Positions 45,042-54,623 are shown, counted from the stretch's first letter. The stretch is 64,000 nt of DNA from Prosthecobacter sp. (GCA_019186985.1 JABARQ010000001.1:1-64000), one strand, 5' to 3'. The notes: generated by a model not told the origin, from the letters alone. Made by a program: numbers and translations.

Positions 45042-46895
45042 ATGACGCCTCCCTCCAAGATCCGGAACATCGCCATCATCGCGCACGTTGACCATGGCAA
45101 GACCACCCTCGTGGACAGCCTGCTGCGCGCCAGCGGCAACTTCCGCGAAAACCAGGCCATCGCCGAGCGCGCCATGGACAGCATGGACCTTGAGCGTGAG
45201 AAGGGCATCACCATCAAGGCCAAGAACACCTCGGTCCACTGGAACGACCACATCATCAACATCGTGGACACCCCCGGTCACGCCGACTTCGGCGGCGAGG
45301 TGGAGCGCGTGATGAAGATGGTGGACGGCGTGATGCTGGTCGTGGACGCCTATGAAGGCCCCCAGGCGCAGACCCGTTTCGTGCTGAAGAAGGCCATGCA
45401 GCAGGGCATCAAGCCCATCGTGCTGATCAACAAGATGGACCGCCCGCACATCAAGCCGGCGGAGGTTCATGACAAGGTGCTGGAACTTCTCATGGAGCTG
45501 GACGCCACCGAGGACCAGTTCAACGCCCCCTTCGTCTACGGCAGCGCCCGTGCCGGCTGGGTCAGCGACAGCCCCGAGGGCGAGCAGAAGGACATGACCT
45601 TCCTCCTGGAACAGATCGTCAAGCACATCCCGGCCCCGAAGGCGGAGCTTGAGGGCAGCTTTGAGATGCTCGTTTCCAACATCGACTGGGACAACTTTGT
45701 CGGTCGTGTGGCCATCGGCAAGGTCACCCGCGGCACCGTGAAGCTGGGAGACCGCGTGTTCCTGCTCGGCAAGACCCCGGATGAGAAGCCGAAGGCGATC
45801 AAGGTGACGAAGGTGTTTCAGTACACCACCCTGACGACCAGCGACTCCGTGGAAGGCGGCGCCGGTGACATCGTCGGCATCTCCGGCTTTGAAGACGTGG
45901 ACATCGGCCAGACCGTGGCCGGCAGCGCGGACGCCCCCTCCCTGCCGTTTGTGGCCATCGACCCGCCGACCATTGTGATGCAGTTCGCCGTCAATGACGG
46001 CCCCCTGGCCGGGCGCGAGGGCGACCACGTCACCTCCCGCAAGATCCGCGACCGCCTGGACCGCGAGCAGAAGATGAACGTCACCATCTCCGTGTCCGAC
46101 ACGGACCTGGCCGGCGTGTTTGATGTGAGCGCCCGCGGTGCCATGCAGATCGCCATCCTCGTCGAGCAGATGCGCCGTGAGGGTTTTGAGGTGCTGGTCT
46201 CCCGCCCGATGGTGATCACCCGCAAGGAGGGTGATGTGCTGATGGAGCCGTTTGAAACCCTTTATGTGGACGTGCCGGACGACTACCTCGGCGGTGTCAT
46301 GAAGACGATCAGCGAGCGCAAGGGCCGCATCGAGGACATGAGCGCCCATGGCGGCCGCACCAGCCTCCAGGCCTACATCCCGACCCGCGGCCTCATCGGC
46401 TTTGAGTTCGAGCTCATGAACCTGACGAGCGGTCACGGCATCCACAGCCATCTCTTCCGCGAGTACGCCCCTCATGCCGGTCACATGCAGACCCGCAACA
46501 CCGGCACCCTGGTCTCCTCTGAGTCTGGCGAGGCCACCGGCTACGCGCTCGACACCATCCAGGAGCGCGGCAAGCTTTTCATCACCGCCGGCGACCAGGT
46601 TTATGAAGGCATGATCGTTGGTGAAAACCCGCGCACGGACGACCTGCCGGTCAATCCCTGCCGCAGCAAGCAGCTCACCAACTTCCGCGCGGCCGGCAGT
46701 GACAAGGGCATCCAGCTCACCCCGCCGATCAGGTTCGGCCTGGAGCGTGCCATTGAGTACATCGCCCCTGATGAACTGGTGGAGGCGACGCCGAAGAGCA
46801 TCCGCCTGCGCAAGCGCATCCTCGACTCCAACGTCCGCCTGCGTGAGCGCAAGCGCCTGGAGGCCGAGATGGAGGCGATGGAACAGGCGGCGTGA
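45042..46895 (+). CDS. typA: ribosome-associated GTPase TypA/BipA
   Basis: 617 residues from ATG 45042, the normal length. TypA/BipA is a translation-factor-type GTPase involved in 50S subunit assembly and stress response. Motifs: [17 protein letters not shown] (G1), [14 protein letters not shown] (G2), [16 protein letters not shown] (G3), INKMDRP (G4) and a weak G5. The EF-G-like domain III and the BipA-specific C-terminal domain ([19 protein letters not shown], near residues 540-565) are complete. The gene is divergent from the MazG-like gene across a 170-base spacer. Confidence 0.96.
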   Translation: MTPPSKIRNIAIIAHVDHGKTTLVDSLLRASGNFRENQAIAERAMDSMDLEREKGITIKAKNTSVHWNDHIINIVDTPGHADFGGEVERVMKMVDGVMLVVDAYEGPQAQTRFVLKKAMQQGIKPIVLINKMDRPHIKPAEVHDKVLELLMELDATEDQFNAPFVYGSARAGWVSDSPEGEQKDMTFLLEQIVKHIPAPKAELEGSFEMLVSNIDWDNFVGRVAIGKVTRGTVKLGDRVFLLGKTPDEKPKAIKVTKVFQYTTLTTSDSVEGGAGDIVGISGFEDVDIGQTVAGSADAPSLPFVAIDPPTIVMQFAVNDGPLAGREGDHVTSRKIRDRLDREQKMNVTISVSDTDLAGVFDVSARGAMQIAILVEQMRREGFEVLVSRPMVITRKEGDVLMEPFETLYVDVPDDYLGGVMKTISERKGRIEDMSAHGGRTSLQAYIPTRGLIGFEFELMNLTSGHGIHSHLFREYAPHAGHMQTRNTGTLVSSESGEATGYALDTIQERGKLFITAGDQVYEGMIVGENPRTDDLPVNPCRSKQLTNFRAAGSDKGIQLTPPIRFGLERAIEYIAPDELVEATPKSIRLRKRILDSNVRLRERKRLEAEMEAMEQAA

Positions 46896-46921
46896 CATTG
46901 TCCCCCTCCGGGGAGTAGTCT

Positions 46922-46948
46922 GTGCAAATACCGGCGTATTTCGCACAA
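46922..46948 (+). terminator. bulged hairpin after typA
   Basis: TGTGC-AAATAC (46922-46932) pairs with GTATTT-C-GCACA (46937-46948) around a 4-base loop with one bulged C. It may end the typA transcript or form part of the copper-ATPase leader. Confidence 0.45.
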
Positions 46949-46952
46949 GCAC

Positions 46953-46980
46953 GGGCAAGCAGCCGACCCTGCCTGCCCGG
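46953..46980 (+). promoter_or_regulatory. GC hairpin in leader of the copper ATPase
   Basis: CGGGCAAGCAG (46953-46963) pairs with CTGCCTGCCCG (46970-46980), 11 bp with one A-C mismatch and a 6-base loop, ending 13 bases before ATG 46994. It would occupy the ribosome-binding region and could limit translation. Confidence 0.4.
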
Positions 46981-46993
46981 ATGATCCCCACAG

Positions 46994-49348
46994 ATGTCCA
47001 ACACCACCTGCAAGCACTGCGGCTCACCCGTCCCTGCCAACCGTCACGACGGCTTCTGCTGCGCGGGCTGCGTTTATGTGTTCGATCTTCTGCATCAGCA
47101 GGGCCTGGATCATTTCTATGACCTCAAGGGCGGCCTGTCGCTGCCGCCGGTGTCACCGCAGAGCCTGCGTGAGCGGGACTATGAATGGCTTGCGCGGCTC
47201 GGCCAGGTCACCCAGCCTCCGGGAGAGCTTAGGCTGGCCCTTCAGGGCATCTCCTGCGTGGGCTGCGTGTGGCTGATTGAAAAGGTCTTCTCCCGGCATC
47301 CCGGCGGCTTCCGGGTGAACGTGGACGTGGTGCATGGCGAGATGGTGGTGAACTACGATCCGGCCGCCTTTGACCCGGTCGCCTTTGCCCGGGATTTGCA
47401 GGCTTTTGGTTATCTCGTCGGCCCTCCGCACGAAGGCGGTGAAAGGAAGCAGGCCTCGGGCCTGGAGCGCCGCATGGGGGTCTGCGGGGCCTTTGCGATG
47501 AACGCCATGGCCTTCAGCCTGCCCGCCTATTTCGGCATGCCGCCGGAATTTGCCTTTGCGGGCTGGTTTGACATGATCGCCGCCGTCTCCGCCACGCTGG
47601 CGATGCTGGTGGGCGGCAGTTATTTCATCGAGAAGGCCTGGCGCAGCCTGGGCGCCGGCGCTCTGCACATCGACACGCCCATCGCGCTGGGCATCATCGC
47701 CGCCTATGCCGGTTCCATGGGCGGCTGGGTGGCCGGGGTGCAGGGGCTGAAGTACTTCGACTTCGTCGCCATCTTCATCTTCCTGATGCTGGTCGGCCGC
47801 TGGGCCCAGCAGGCGGCGGTGGAGCGCAACCGGCGCAAGCTGATGCGTGACACGTCCATTCCTGAAACCGTGACCGTGGTGGATGCGGAAAGGCCCCAGG
47901 CCCTGAGCGTTCTGAAACCCGGCACGCGCTTCATCATCAAGCCAGCCCAGTCGATACCGGTCGCCTGCCGGCTGATCAGCCCTCAGGCCTCGGTCAGCCT
48001 GGAATGGATCAATGGGGAAAGCGAATCTCAGCGTCGTGAAGAAGGCCAGATGCTGCCCTCGGGCGCGCTTAACATCGGCCTGAAGCCCCTGGAGGCCGAG
48101 GCGCTGGAAAGCTGGCAGGACAGCACGCTGAGGAAGCTGCTGGAGGCACGCAGGCCGGGTGAGTTTCGTGACCGCAGCCTGGAACGGCTGCTGCGCTGGT
48201 ATCTGGCGGTCGTGGTGGTGGTCGGCTTTGGCGGAGCCGTGTGGTGGCTGGCACAGGGATCAAGCCTTGCCGAGGCCCTGCAGGTGATGATTTCCATCTT
48301 CGTCGTCTCCTGTCCCTGTGCGCTTGGCGTGGCGGTGCCGCTGGCGGAGGAGCTGGCGGCTTCACGCGCCGAGAAGCTCGGTGTCTTCGTGCGCACGCTG
48401 GCCTTGTGGAAACGTTTGTTACGCGTGCGCCGGGCGGTCTTTGACAAAACCGGCACCCTGACGCTGGAGAACCCGGTGCTGGACAATGGGGACGCCCTGA
48501 AAAGCCTGGATCCGACGGCATTAAAGGCGCTGCGCACGCTGGTCACGGGCAACCTGCACCCGGTGAGCCGGAGCCTGTTTGACGCCGTGGGGCCCGGCGG
48601 ACTTCTGTCCGGCCAGGAGGTGCATGAGATCATCGGCCACGGTCTGGAGTTTCAGGATGAAGCCGGTGTGAGGTGGTCGCTCGGCAGGGGGGAAGGCGCG
48701 GATGCCCTGCTCAGCCGGGACGGTGCCGTGCTGGCCGGCTTCCGCTTCCATGACCAGCTTCGCGCCGAGTCGGTGGATGAAGTCAACGCGCTGTGGAGGC
48801 AGGGGGTGGCGGTGCATGTGCTGAGCGGTGACCGTGAGATCAAGGTGGCCGGAATCGCCGCGCAGCTTGGGCTCGATTACCAGCACTGGGAGGGGGCGAT
48901 GACGCCCGAACAAAAAGCGGAATGGGTGCGCGAGCACGACCATGACGACACGCTCTACATCGGTGACGGCGCAAACGACAGCCTGGCCTTTGACGCGGCG
49001 CTCTGCGCCGGCAGCCCGGTGACGGGAAGGAGTTTCCTGGAGCAGAAGGCGGACTTTTTCTTCCTGGGTCACAGCCTGCGTTTTGTCAGCGGACTGATCC
49101 ATGTGGCCCGCATTCACCGCCGTGCCACGCGCCGGGTCTTTGCCTTCTCGGTCATGTACAACCTCGCCACGGTGATCGCTGGTCTGATGGGACACCTGAG
49201 CCCGCTGGCCGCCGCGATCCTGATGCCGTTGAGCTCGGTGGTGACGCTGAGCCTGGTGGCCCTGACCTTTGGCCGTGCAGAAAAAAGGGCGTTGGAGGCG
49301 AGGCCGCCGGAATCCTCGGTCGGCCAGGCCCTGCCTGCGGCGGGCTGA
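46994..49348 (+). CDS. CcoI/FixI-type copper-translocating P-type ATPase
   Basis: 784 residues. N-terminal Cys pairs (CKHCG at 6-10, CCAGC at 22-26) form a metal-binding domain, then an HMA domain with GISCVGCVWLIE (C88, C91), characteristic of CcoI/FixI proteins that deliver copper to cbb3-type oxidase. Helices follow, with the membrane metal site SCPCALGVAVP (CPC at 440-442), the phosphorylation site DKTGTLT (Asp484), HP motif GNLHPVSR, SGDRE and GDGANDSLAF. The actuator motif normally TGES is NGES here (Asn340), and the following ESxP is changed. No ccoN/O/P/G or ccoS gene is adjacent. Confidence 0.9.
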   Translation: MSNTTCKHCGSPVPANRHDGFCCAGCVYVFDLLHQQGLDHFYDLKGGLSLPPVSPQSLRERDYEWLARLGQVTQPPGELRLALQGISCVGCVWLIEKVFSRHPGGFRVNVDVVHGEMVVNYDPAAFDPVAFARDLQAFGYLVGPPHEGGERKQASGLERRMGVCGAFAMNAMAFSLPAYFGMPPEFAFAGWFDMIAAVSATLAMLVGGSYFIEKAWRSLGAGALHIDTPIALGIIAAYAGSMGGWVAGVQGLKYFDFVAIFIFLMLVGRWAQQAAVERNRRKLMRDTSIPETVTVVDAERPQALSVLKPGTRFIIKPAQSIPVACRLISPQASVSLEWINGESESQRREEGQMLPSGALNIGLKPLEAEALESWQDSTLRKLLEARRPGEFRDRSLERLLRWYLAVVVVVGFGGAVWWLAQGSSLAEALQVMISIFVVSCPCALGVAVPLAEELAASRAEKLGVFVRTLALWKRLLRVRRAVFDKTGTLTLENPVLDNGDALKSLDPTALKALRTLVTGNLHPVSRSLFDAVGPGGLLSGQEVHEIIGHGLEFQDEAGVRWSLGRGEGADALLSRDGAVLAGFRFHDQLRAESVDEVNALWRQGVAVHVLSGDREIKVAGIAAQLGLDYQHWEGAMTPEQKAEWVREHDHDDTLYIGDGANDSLAFDAALCAGSPVTGRSFLEQKADFFFLGHSLRFVSGLIHVARIHRRATRRVFAFSVMYNLATVIAGLMGHLSPLAAAILMPLSSVVTLSLVALTFGRAEKRALEARPPESSVGQALPAAG

Positions 49349-49786
49349 TCACCTGACCCGCTTCATTTCAAAGGTGCCCTTGTCCTTGGCGCACTGGTAG
49401 CAGGCGCTGAAGGAGTCCCCCTTCACGGTGCCGCAGTAGGTGTAGCGGCCACCCGCCCAGTCAGGCATGTCATGCTGGCCGGTGAAGGTGGAGGAGTCCT
49501 TCTTCACAGTGACCCGGTGGTCGGCACGATAGGCGCCGCTGAAGATGCGGGCCCAGGTGGCATGGTAGTGGAAGGAGTGGTTGCCCTCCTTGTTCTTCAC
49601 CGGGCCGACGACGCAGCGCAGGCTGCCGTGGTGGCCGTTGACGTCGCTTTTCCAGGTGCCCTGCCAGGCGCCTTCGACGCCGGATTTGGGGCCGTCCCTC
49701 CGGGCCGCGCGCCATTCGCGGTTGAAGGACATGGAGCAGGAGGAAAGGCAGATGACGGCCAGGGCGAGGGAGAGGAACCGGATCAT
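49349..49786 (-). CDS. small lipoprotein with beta-rich domain
   Basis: 145 residues from ATG 49786. The signal MIRFLSLALAVICLSSC ends in a lipobox (LSSC). The mature protein is a small beta-type domain: GVEGAWQGTWKSDVNGHHGSLRCVV, NHSFHYHATWARIFSGAYRADH and ending KGTFEMKR. A Cys-x-x-Cys near the end (CYQC) may form a disulfide. The C-terminal stop abuts the ATPase stop, so the two genes converge with no gap. Function unknown; extension of the frame to 49945 is not supported. Confidence 0.78.
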   Translation of the reverse strand: MIRFLSLALAVICLSSCSMSFNREWRAARRDGPKSGVEGAWQGTWKSDVNGHHGSLRCVVGPVKNKEGNHSFHYHATWARIFSGAYRADHRVTVKKDSSTFTGQHDMPDWAGGRYTYCGTVKGDSFSACYQCAKDKGTFEMKRVR

Positions 49787-49826
49787 GAGGTGACGCTTAA
49801 CGCTCCTGGGCCGCCGTTTTTTTCTC

Positions 49827-50798
49827 TCAGCAGACGGTAAGGCCGCGGGAGCGCATGTCGCGGAACCATTCGACATACTTCGGCACGCCCTGGGCGATGG
49901 TGGTGGTGGGCTTGAAGTTGAGCTGGCGGCTGGCCTTGCTGACATCGGCCGAGGTGAGCGGGACGTCGCCGGGCTGGTCGGGAAGCTGGTTGATCTGCGC
50001 CTTGCGTCCGACGGCGGACTCGATGGTGGCGATGAGGTCGTTGAGCGTCACGGTCTGCGAACCGCCGAGGTTGAAGATGTCGCAGATGGGTCCGGAACGG
50101 TGGTTCAGGGCGCCGATGATGCCGTCCACGATGTCGCTGATGAAGGTGTAGTCGCGTGCGGTGGTGCCGTCGCCATATTTGTCGATGGGCAGGCCGTCCT
50201 CGATCAGGCGGGTGAACTTGGAGATGGCGAGGTCGGGCCGCTGGCGCGGGCCATAGACGGTGAAGAAGCGCAGGCTGATCGTCCTGATGCCGTAGAGGTG
50301 GCTGTAGTTGGAGCACATCTGCTCGCCGGCCATCTTGGTCATGGCGTAGGGGCTGATGGTCTGGAGAATGGGGTCCTCCTCGCTGAAGGGGACCTTTTTG
50401 TTCACTCCATAGACGGAGGAGCTGCTGGCGAAGACAAAGTGCCCGCAGCCGGTGCGGCGCGCGGCTTCCAGGAGGTTGAAGGTGCCCTTGATGTTGGTGT
50501 CGATGTAAAGCTCGGGCTGGGCGATGGAGGGGCGGACGCCGGCGCGCGCGGCAAGGTGGATGACGGCGTCGAAGCGGCCTTCTTCGAAGGACTTGCCGAC
50601 CAGGGCGGTGTCGGTCAGCTCGCCTTCAATCACCTCGGCCCTGCCTGCCAAGGCGGCCACGTTGGCACGCTTGATGGCGGGGTTGTAGTAGTCGTTGAAG
50701 CTGTCGAGGATCGTCACCTGATGGCCGCCTGAGGCGAGCAGGCGTTCGACTGTGTGGGAACCGATGAAACCGGCGCCGCCGGTGACGAGGATGTTCAT
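49827..50798 (-). CDS. NAD-dependent sugar-nucleotide epimerase (UDP-glucuronate 4-epimerase-like)
   Basis: 323 residues from ATG 50798. Extended short-chain dehydrogenase with GGAGFIGSHTVERLL (NAD-binding), DSFNDYYNPAIKRANV (typical of UDP-glucuronate 4-epimerases), HLAARAGVRPSI, the SSSSVYG serine and the catalytic SPYAMTKMAGE (Tyr and Lys). GTTARDYTFISDIVDGII and the C-terminal region match the same subgroup. It would interconvert UDP-glucuronate and UDP-galacturonate for surface polysaccharide. Its 3' neighbour is a lipoprotein gene 40 bases away on the same strand. Confidence 0.92.
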   Translation of the reverse strand: MNILVTGGAGFIGSHTVERLLASGGHQVTILDSFNDYYNPAIKRANVAALAGRAEVIEGELTDTALVGKSFEEGRFDAVIHLAARAGVRPSIAQPELYIDTNIKGTFNLLEAARRTGCGHFVFASSSSVYGVNKKVPFSEEDPILQTISPYAMTKMAGEQMCSNYSHLYGIRTISLRFFTVYGPRQRPDLAISKFTRLIEDGLPIDKYGDGTTARDYTFISDIVDGIIGALNHRSGPICDIFNLGGSQTVTLNDLIATIESAVGRKAQINQLPDQPGDVPLTSADVSKASRQLNFKPTTTIAQGVPKYVEWFRDMRSRGLTVC

Positions 50799-50881
50799 GG
50801 GAACTGAGGCTGGGTAGGTGAATGGGTACGCAACCCCAGCCAAACGATGTTTGCAACCCACGATGCCGTTCCGGGGCGGAC

Positions 50882-51943
50882 TTATTTTGCCTTGAGCAGG
50901 TCCATTTCGCAGTCGGCATCGGCCGGAACGGGCTGGCCGACCTCCTCGACTGGGTGGGTGTAAAGGTATTTCCAGACGTCCTCGTGGGCGAAGCTGCCAT
51001 CGGCGTTTTTCACCGAGGCACCGCCGGGGGTGACGCTGGAGTGCGCGCGTTTTTCATCGCCCTTGACGTCTCCATCGGTGATCAGCCGGCGGCTGTTGCC
51101 GTAAGGGGGCTTGGCCTTGTCCACATTGACGACGGGGCCGAACTCCGCGAGGCCGAGCATCTGCCAGGAGCGGCAGTAGTGGTCGCCGGTCCAGCCGCTG
51201 TCGAGGACGTGGCTGAATCCGAAGAAACGGTTGGCCGGCGTGGCGGAGGGCAGGGACTGCCAGGCTTGATGCTGGTCACGCGGGCCGCAGAGCATGACCA
51301 CACGGTCCACGCGCTGATGCTTGGCAAAGCGGGCGGAGGTGGTGCTGCCATGGGAGGAGCCGGAGATGATGACCCGGTCCCAGCGGATGCCCCTGCCGTC
51401 GTCGGTGATGAAATGCTCCCAGCGTCCCTGGGGGTTTTCCTTCGCGAGCCACTTCACGAACTGGTAGGCGCGCTCCATCATGCCGTCCGGTTTCGGAATG
51501 CTGACGGCCGGGCTGAAGTCCTCGCCTGTGGCGGCCTCAAGACGGATGTCGCCGAGGTGATTCACGGCGTCCGGCGCGGGCTCCCTGCCGAACTTGCCGA
51601 ACCAACTGTTTGCGTAATGCACCTGGATGGCGTGCAGGCCGTAGCTGTTGAGGCGTTCGAACAGGCCGCCGTTGTGGCCCATGAGCCAGATGACCAGCCT
51701 GCCGCGCGGGGCGACACGGGTGTCCACCGCCGCATTCTCCTCGTCGGCGGGCCGGCCTTTCTTCTCAAACACGAAGTCGATCTCGGGATGCTCCCTGGCG
51801 CGTGGGTCGATGACGCTGGCGCGGGCCTTGAGCAGGTGGCGCCGGGGGCTTGGGTCGGAGAACTTCAGCGTCTCCTCGGCGCTGGCGCAGCCCAGGCTGA
51901 GGCTGGCGAGGAGCAGGGGGAGTGTCTTGGTGATCATGATCAT
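50882..51943 (-). CDS. exported alpha/beta-hydrolase, BPSS1187-like
   Basis: 353 residues from ATG 51943. A weak lipobox-type signal (LLASLSLGC) suggests a lipoprotein. It has the features of the BPSS1187-type hydrolase family: GRLVIWLMGHNGGLFERLNSYGLHAI, then the nucleophile elbow VIISGSSHGSTTSARFAKH and the long GPRDQHQAWQSLPSATPANRFFGFSH segment. The catalytic residues beyond the serine were not fixed. Substrate unknown; esterase activity on an acylated polymer is inference. The ATG overlaps the ispE stop (ATGA at 51940-51943), so translation is coupled to an essential gene. Confidence 0.78.
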   Translation of the reverse strand: MIMITKTLPLLLASLSLGCASAEETLKFSDPSPRRHLLKARASVIDPRAREHPEIDFVFEKKGRPADEENAAVDTRVAPRGRLVIWLMGHNGGLFERLNSYGLHAIQVHYANSWFGKFGREPAPDAVNHLGDIRLEAATGEDFSPAVSIPKPDGMMERAYQFVKWLAKENPQGRWEHFITDDGRGIRWDRVIISGSSHGSTTSARFAKHQRVDRVVMLCGPRDQHQAWQSLPSATPANRFFGFSHVLDSGWTGDHYCRSWQMLGLAEFGPVVNVDKAKPPYGNSRRLITDGDVKGDEKRAHSSVTPGGASVKNADGSFAHEDVWKYLYTHPVEEVGQPVPADADCEMDLLKAK

Positions 51944-52821
51944 GAGGGCTGGGAGGAGAGGGTATGGGTGGCCCGAACCCAGGAGGTTTCGCCACAGTAG
52001 TCCCGGGCTTCCCGCGCGAGGGCGGCGGCCTCGATGTCGGTGCCGGTGATGGCGAACAGGGTGGAGCCGGAGCCGGACATGAGGGCTGCACGCACGCTGC
52101 CGTGGTCGAGCAGCCAGTTTTTCAGGGTGGGAAGCAGGAGATGCTTCTGGAAGACGGGCCGTTCCAGGTGGTTGACCATGCTTCCCCAGGGGCAGATCTG
52201 CGGGGCATAGGGTACGCCGGAGAGTTCCTGGGAGGCGGACCAGTTTTTGTAGGCCCAGGGCGTGGGGATGGGGAAGGGCGGCTTGATGAGCACCAGCGGC
52301 AGCCGCCACGGAAAGTCGACGGGCACGACCTTTTCGCCCCGGCCCGTGCCGTCCGCCGCCGCCGTGTCGAGCAGGAAGCAGGGCACGTCGGAGCCGATGG
52401 AGGCGGCGATTTCGAGCAGGGCCTCCATGGACAGCGGGTTGTCGAGCAGTTGGTTGGCGGCCTTGAGCACCGTCGCGGCGTTGCTGCTGCCTCCGCCGAG
52501 GCCTGCTCCGTGCGGGATGCGTTTCTCCAGATGGATGACCCATCCGCAGCTGACGCCCGCCCGTGCCTCAAAGGCCTTGAGCGCCTTGATGGCGAGGTTG
52601 GAGTCGTCGGTCGGAATGCCGGGCACGTTGCAGGTCAGCCGGATGCCGTCCGAAGCATCGGCCAGGGTCAGGCCGACCGTGTCGGCGACGCCCACCTTCA
52701 CCAGCCGGGTTTCGACCTCATGGAATCCGTCTTCACGCCTGCCCAGGATGCGCAGCCAGAGGTTGACCTTGGCGTGGGAGGGCAGTTCGAGGGAGGCGGC
52801 GGGCATTGATGGAGACGTCAT
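51940..52821 (-). CDS. ispE: 4-diphosphocytidyl-2-C-methyl-D-erythritol kinase
   Basis: 293 residues. It phosphorylates CDP-ME at the 2-hydroxyl in the MEP isoprenoid pathway. GHMP-kinase motifs are clear: SHAKVNLWLRILGRREDGFHEV at the start, the ATP-binding PHGAGLGGGSSNAATVLKA (about 103-121), SDVPCFLL, and the third motif AALMSGSGSTLFAI near the end. It overlaps the following hydrolase gene. A carrier-condensation protein gene lies 74 bases upstream on the same strand. Confidence 0.95.
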   Translation of the reverse strand: MTSPSMPAASLELPSHAKVNLWLRILGRREDGFHEVETRLVKVGVADTVGLTLADASDGIRLTCNVPGIPTDDSNLAIKALKAFEARAGVSCGWVIHLEKRIPHGAGLGGGSSNAATVLKAANQLLDNPLSMEALLEIAASIGSDVPCFLLDTAAADGTGRGEKVVPVDFPWRLPLVLIKPPFPIPTPWAYKNWSASQELSGVPYAPQICPWGSMVNHLERPVFQKHLLLPTLKNWLLDHGSVRAALMSGSGSTLFAITGTDIEAAALAREARDYCGETSWVRATHTLSSQPS

Positions 52822-52895
52822 TTAAGCCGCCTGAGGCGGGCGGTGGGAACATGAAAAACGAAAAAATTCCCGCCTGGGCAGGGCGCTGCGGCGGG

Positions 52896-54623
52896 TCACG
52901 CGGCGCCGAGGTCCTTCATCAGGCGGTCGATGAAGATGCCGCGCTCGCCTTCGGTCATCGTGCCTTCGCGCCAGCAGAGGGTCAGCACGAGGCGGCCGTT
53001 CTTTTCGTTGGCGAAGACGCCGGTGCCGGGAGGGTCGGAGAAGCTGGGGACGTGGTAGGCATTGGTCACGGCGGCTCCGGCGAAGCGTGTGAGCTCGGGC
53101 GCGAAGACGCCGGTGTTGCTGTGGTAGAAGGAGCTGAACTTGCCCTTCATGTGGAAGTTGATGAAGAACATGTGCAGCCAGGGCGGCATCGGGCGCATCA
53201 TCCACATCAGGTCGCGGAAGGCGTCGCCGATCTTCTCCTTGATGAAGCGGGTGTGCTGCTGGTGCAGCGATCCCGCCGCAGCCTCCAGGGTGCCGAGCTC
53301 GGCGGCGAGGAGGTTGCAGAAGAACATGGTGAGGTGGTTCTGGAACAACGGGCCGCGCGTGCCCTTTTTCCGCACCTGGACGGGCACGCAGCACATGAGT
53401 GACTCGGGTCTGACACCGCGGTGCTCGAAGACGGCCTCGTGGGCGCGCATCGCGCAGGCGAGGTGGAAGGGCATGTTGATCAGCGGGCCGCAGATGCCGG
53501 CGCTGCGGCGGGCGGCCTCCTGCGTCTGCGCTTCCGTCAGCGTGAGGACCTGGAAATGCGCCCGCCCTTCGGAAAGCTTCTTGGACCCGAGGGCTTCAAA
53601 GGGCTTGGCCATCACCTGGTCAAAGAAGGCGGGCATGACCTTCGCGGTCTTCCAGCGCTCTCCCCAGCCGCGCGGATCCGCCAGGTCGGTCAGGTCAAAG
53701 GCGGGCACGGGCTCGCCGCCGCCGCCTAACAAACGGTTCAGTTCGACGAGGAAGAACTCGGCGCCGATGCCGTCCATGATGAGGTGGCTCCAGGAGAAGA
53801 CGAAGACGCAGGAGCCGTCGGCCTTTTCCACAAGGTCAAAGCGGACGTTCATCCAGCCTTCGTCCTGCTGCGGCAGGGAGGTGTTGATGATGTCGTCGAG
53901 CTGGGTCTGAAGGTCGGCAAACTCGCGGGCGCCATGGCCGGCGAGCCGGCCCGGGGAGCCGGTCTGGGACCAAAGGTGCAGTTCCAGGGGCTGCGGCCGG
54001 CCGGCCGGCTCCCAGCGCGGCAGGGAAAGCAGGGAGGGCTGGCGCAGCCGTGCGGTGAAGATCGGGAAGGGAAAGCGCTCAGGCAGCTCAAGCAGCAGCT
54101 TTTTCAGCGCGGCCACGTCCGGGATCCTGTCGAGCTCGATGAAGGAGTGGGCGATGTGGCCGCCCTGGCCGGCCTTGCGCAGCATCTCGTCAAAGGCGTG
54201 CGTGAAGAAGTCACAGTCACGCAGGGGCAGGGTGGCAAGGCGTTCGGCGGGTTTCGGCTCCGGGGGCGGTGATGCCTGCGCTTCAGCAGGCGGGGCGGGT
54301 TCCGAAACCACAGGCGTTGCGGCAGCGTCCGCCGGCTGCGGCCCGCCGGCTTCCTCGGGCAGCACTTCGTAACCCTGGGTCACCAAAAGTGCTCCAATGG
54401 CCCTGGCGTTCCTGAAGTTGGCCCGCGAGACGCTGCCGACGGGGATTGCGCAGCCGAAATGCTCCTCCAGGAGCAGGAGAAGCTGCATGATGGCCATGGA
54501 ATCCAGCCCGGCTTCAAACAGGTCCGAGGTGACGGTGAAACCCGGAGGTGTTTGCAGAACCTCATTGCGGACGAGGTCCAGGACACGGATTTCGAGCTGG
54601 GAGAGTGATTCTTGAGCAGGCAT
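52896..54623 (-). CDS. stand-alone acyl-carrier/condensation-domain protein
   Basis: 575 residues with two parts. Residues 5-85 are an acyl/peptidyl-carrier domain with a Ser42 attachment site in LFEAGLDSMAIMQLLLLLEEHFG. A Pro/Ala/Glu-rich linker covers about 88-130. Residues 131-575 form a condensation-type (chloramphenicol acetyltransferase fold) domain: SHLIMDGIGAEFF at 279-291 is the HHxxxDG motif with the first His replaced by Ser, retaining His280 and Asp284. Its C-terminal half contains FHLACAMRAHEAVF and VPVQVRKKGTRGP, and it also resembles wax-ester-synthase/PapA-type acyltransferases. There is no adenylation, ketosynthase or thioesterase domain and no biosynthetic cluster near it. 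It may transfer an acyl group held on its own carrier domain. Confidence 0.82.
   Translation of the reverse strand: MPAQESLSQLEIRVLDLVRNEVLQTPPGFTVTSDLFEAGLDSMAIMQLLLLLEEHFGCAIPVGSVSRANFRNARAIGALLVTQGYEVLPEEAGGPQPADAAATPVVSEPAPPAEAQASPPPEPKPAERLATLPLRDCDFFTHAFDEMLRKAGQGGHIAHSFIELDRIPDVAALKKLLLELPERFPFPIFTARLRQPSLLSLPRWEPAGRPQPLELHLWSQTGSPGRLAGHGAREFADLQTQLDDIINTSLPQQDEGWMNVRFDLVEKADGSCVFVFSWSHLIMDGIGAEFFLVELNRLLGGGGEPVPAFDLTDLADPRGWGERWKTAKVMPAFFDQVMAKPFEALGSKKLSEGRAHFQVLTLTEAQTQEAARRSAGICGPLINMPFHLACAMRAHEAVFEHRGVRPESLMCCVPVQVRKKGTRGPLFQNHLTMFFCNLLAAELGTLEAAAGSLHQQHTRFIKEKIGDAFRDLMWMMRPMPPWLHMFFINFHMKGKFSSFYHSNTGVFAPELTRFAGAAVTNAYHVPSFSDPPGTGVFANEKNGRLVLTLCWREGTMTEGERGIFIDRLMKDLGAA

Noticed and set aside
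45006-47027. 673-residue minus-strand frame
   Set aside because: Antisense to typA, with low-complexity His/Val/Asp/Gly composition; typA is unmistakable on the other strand.
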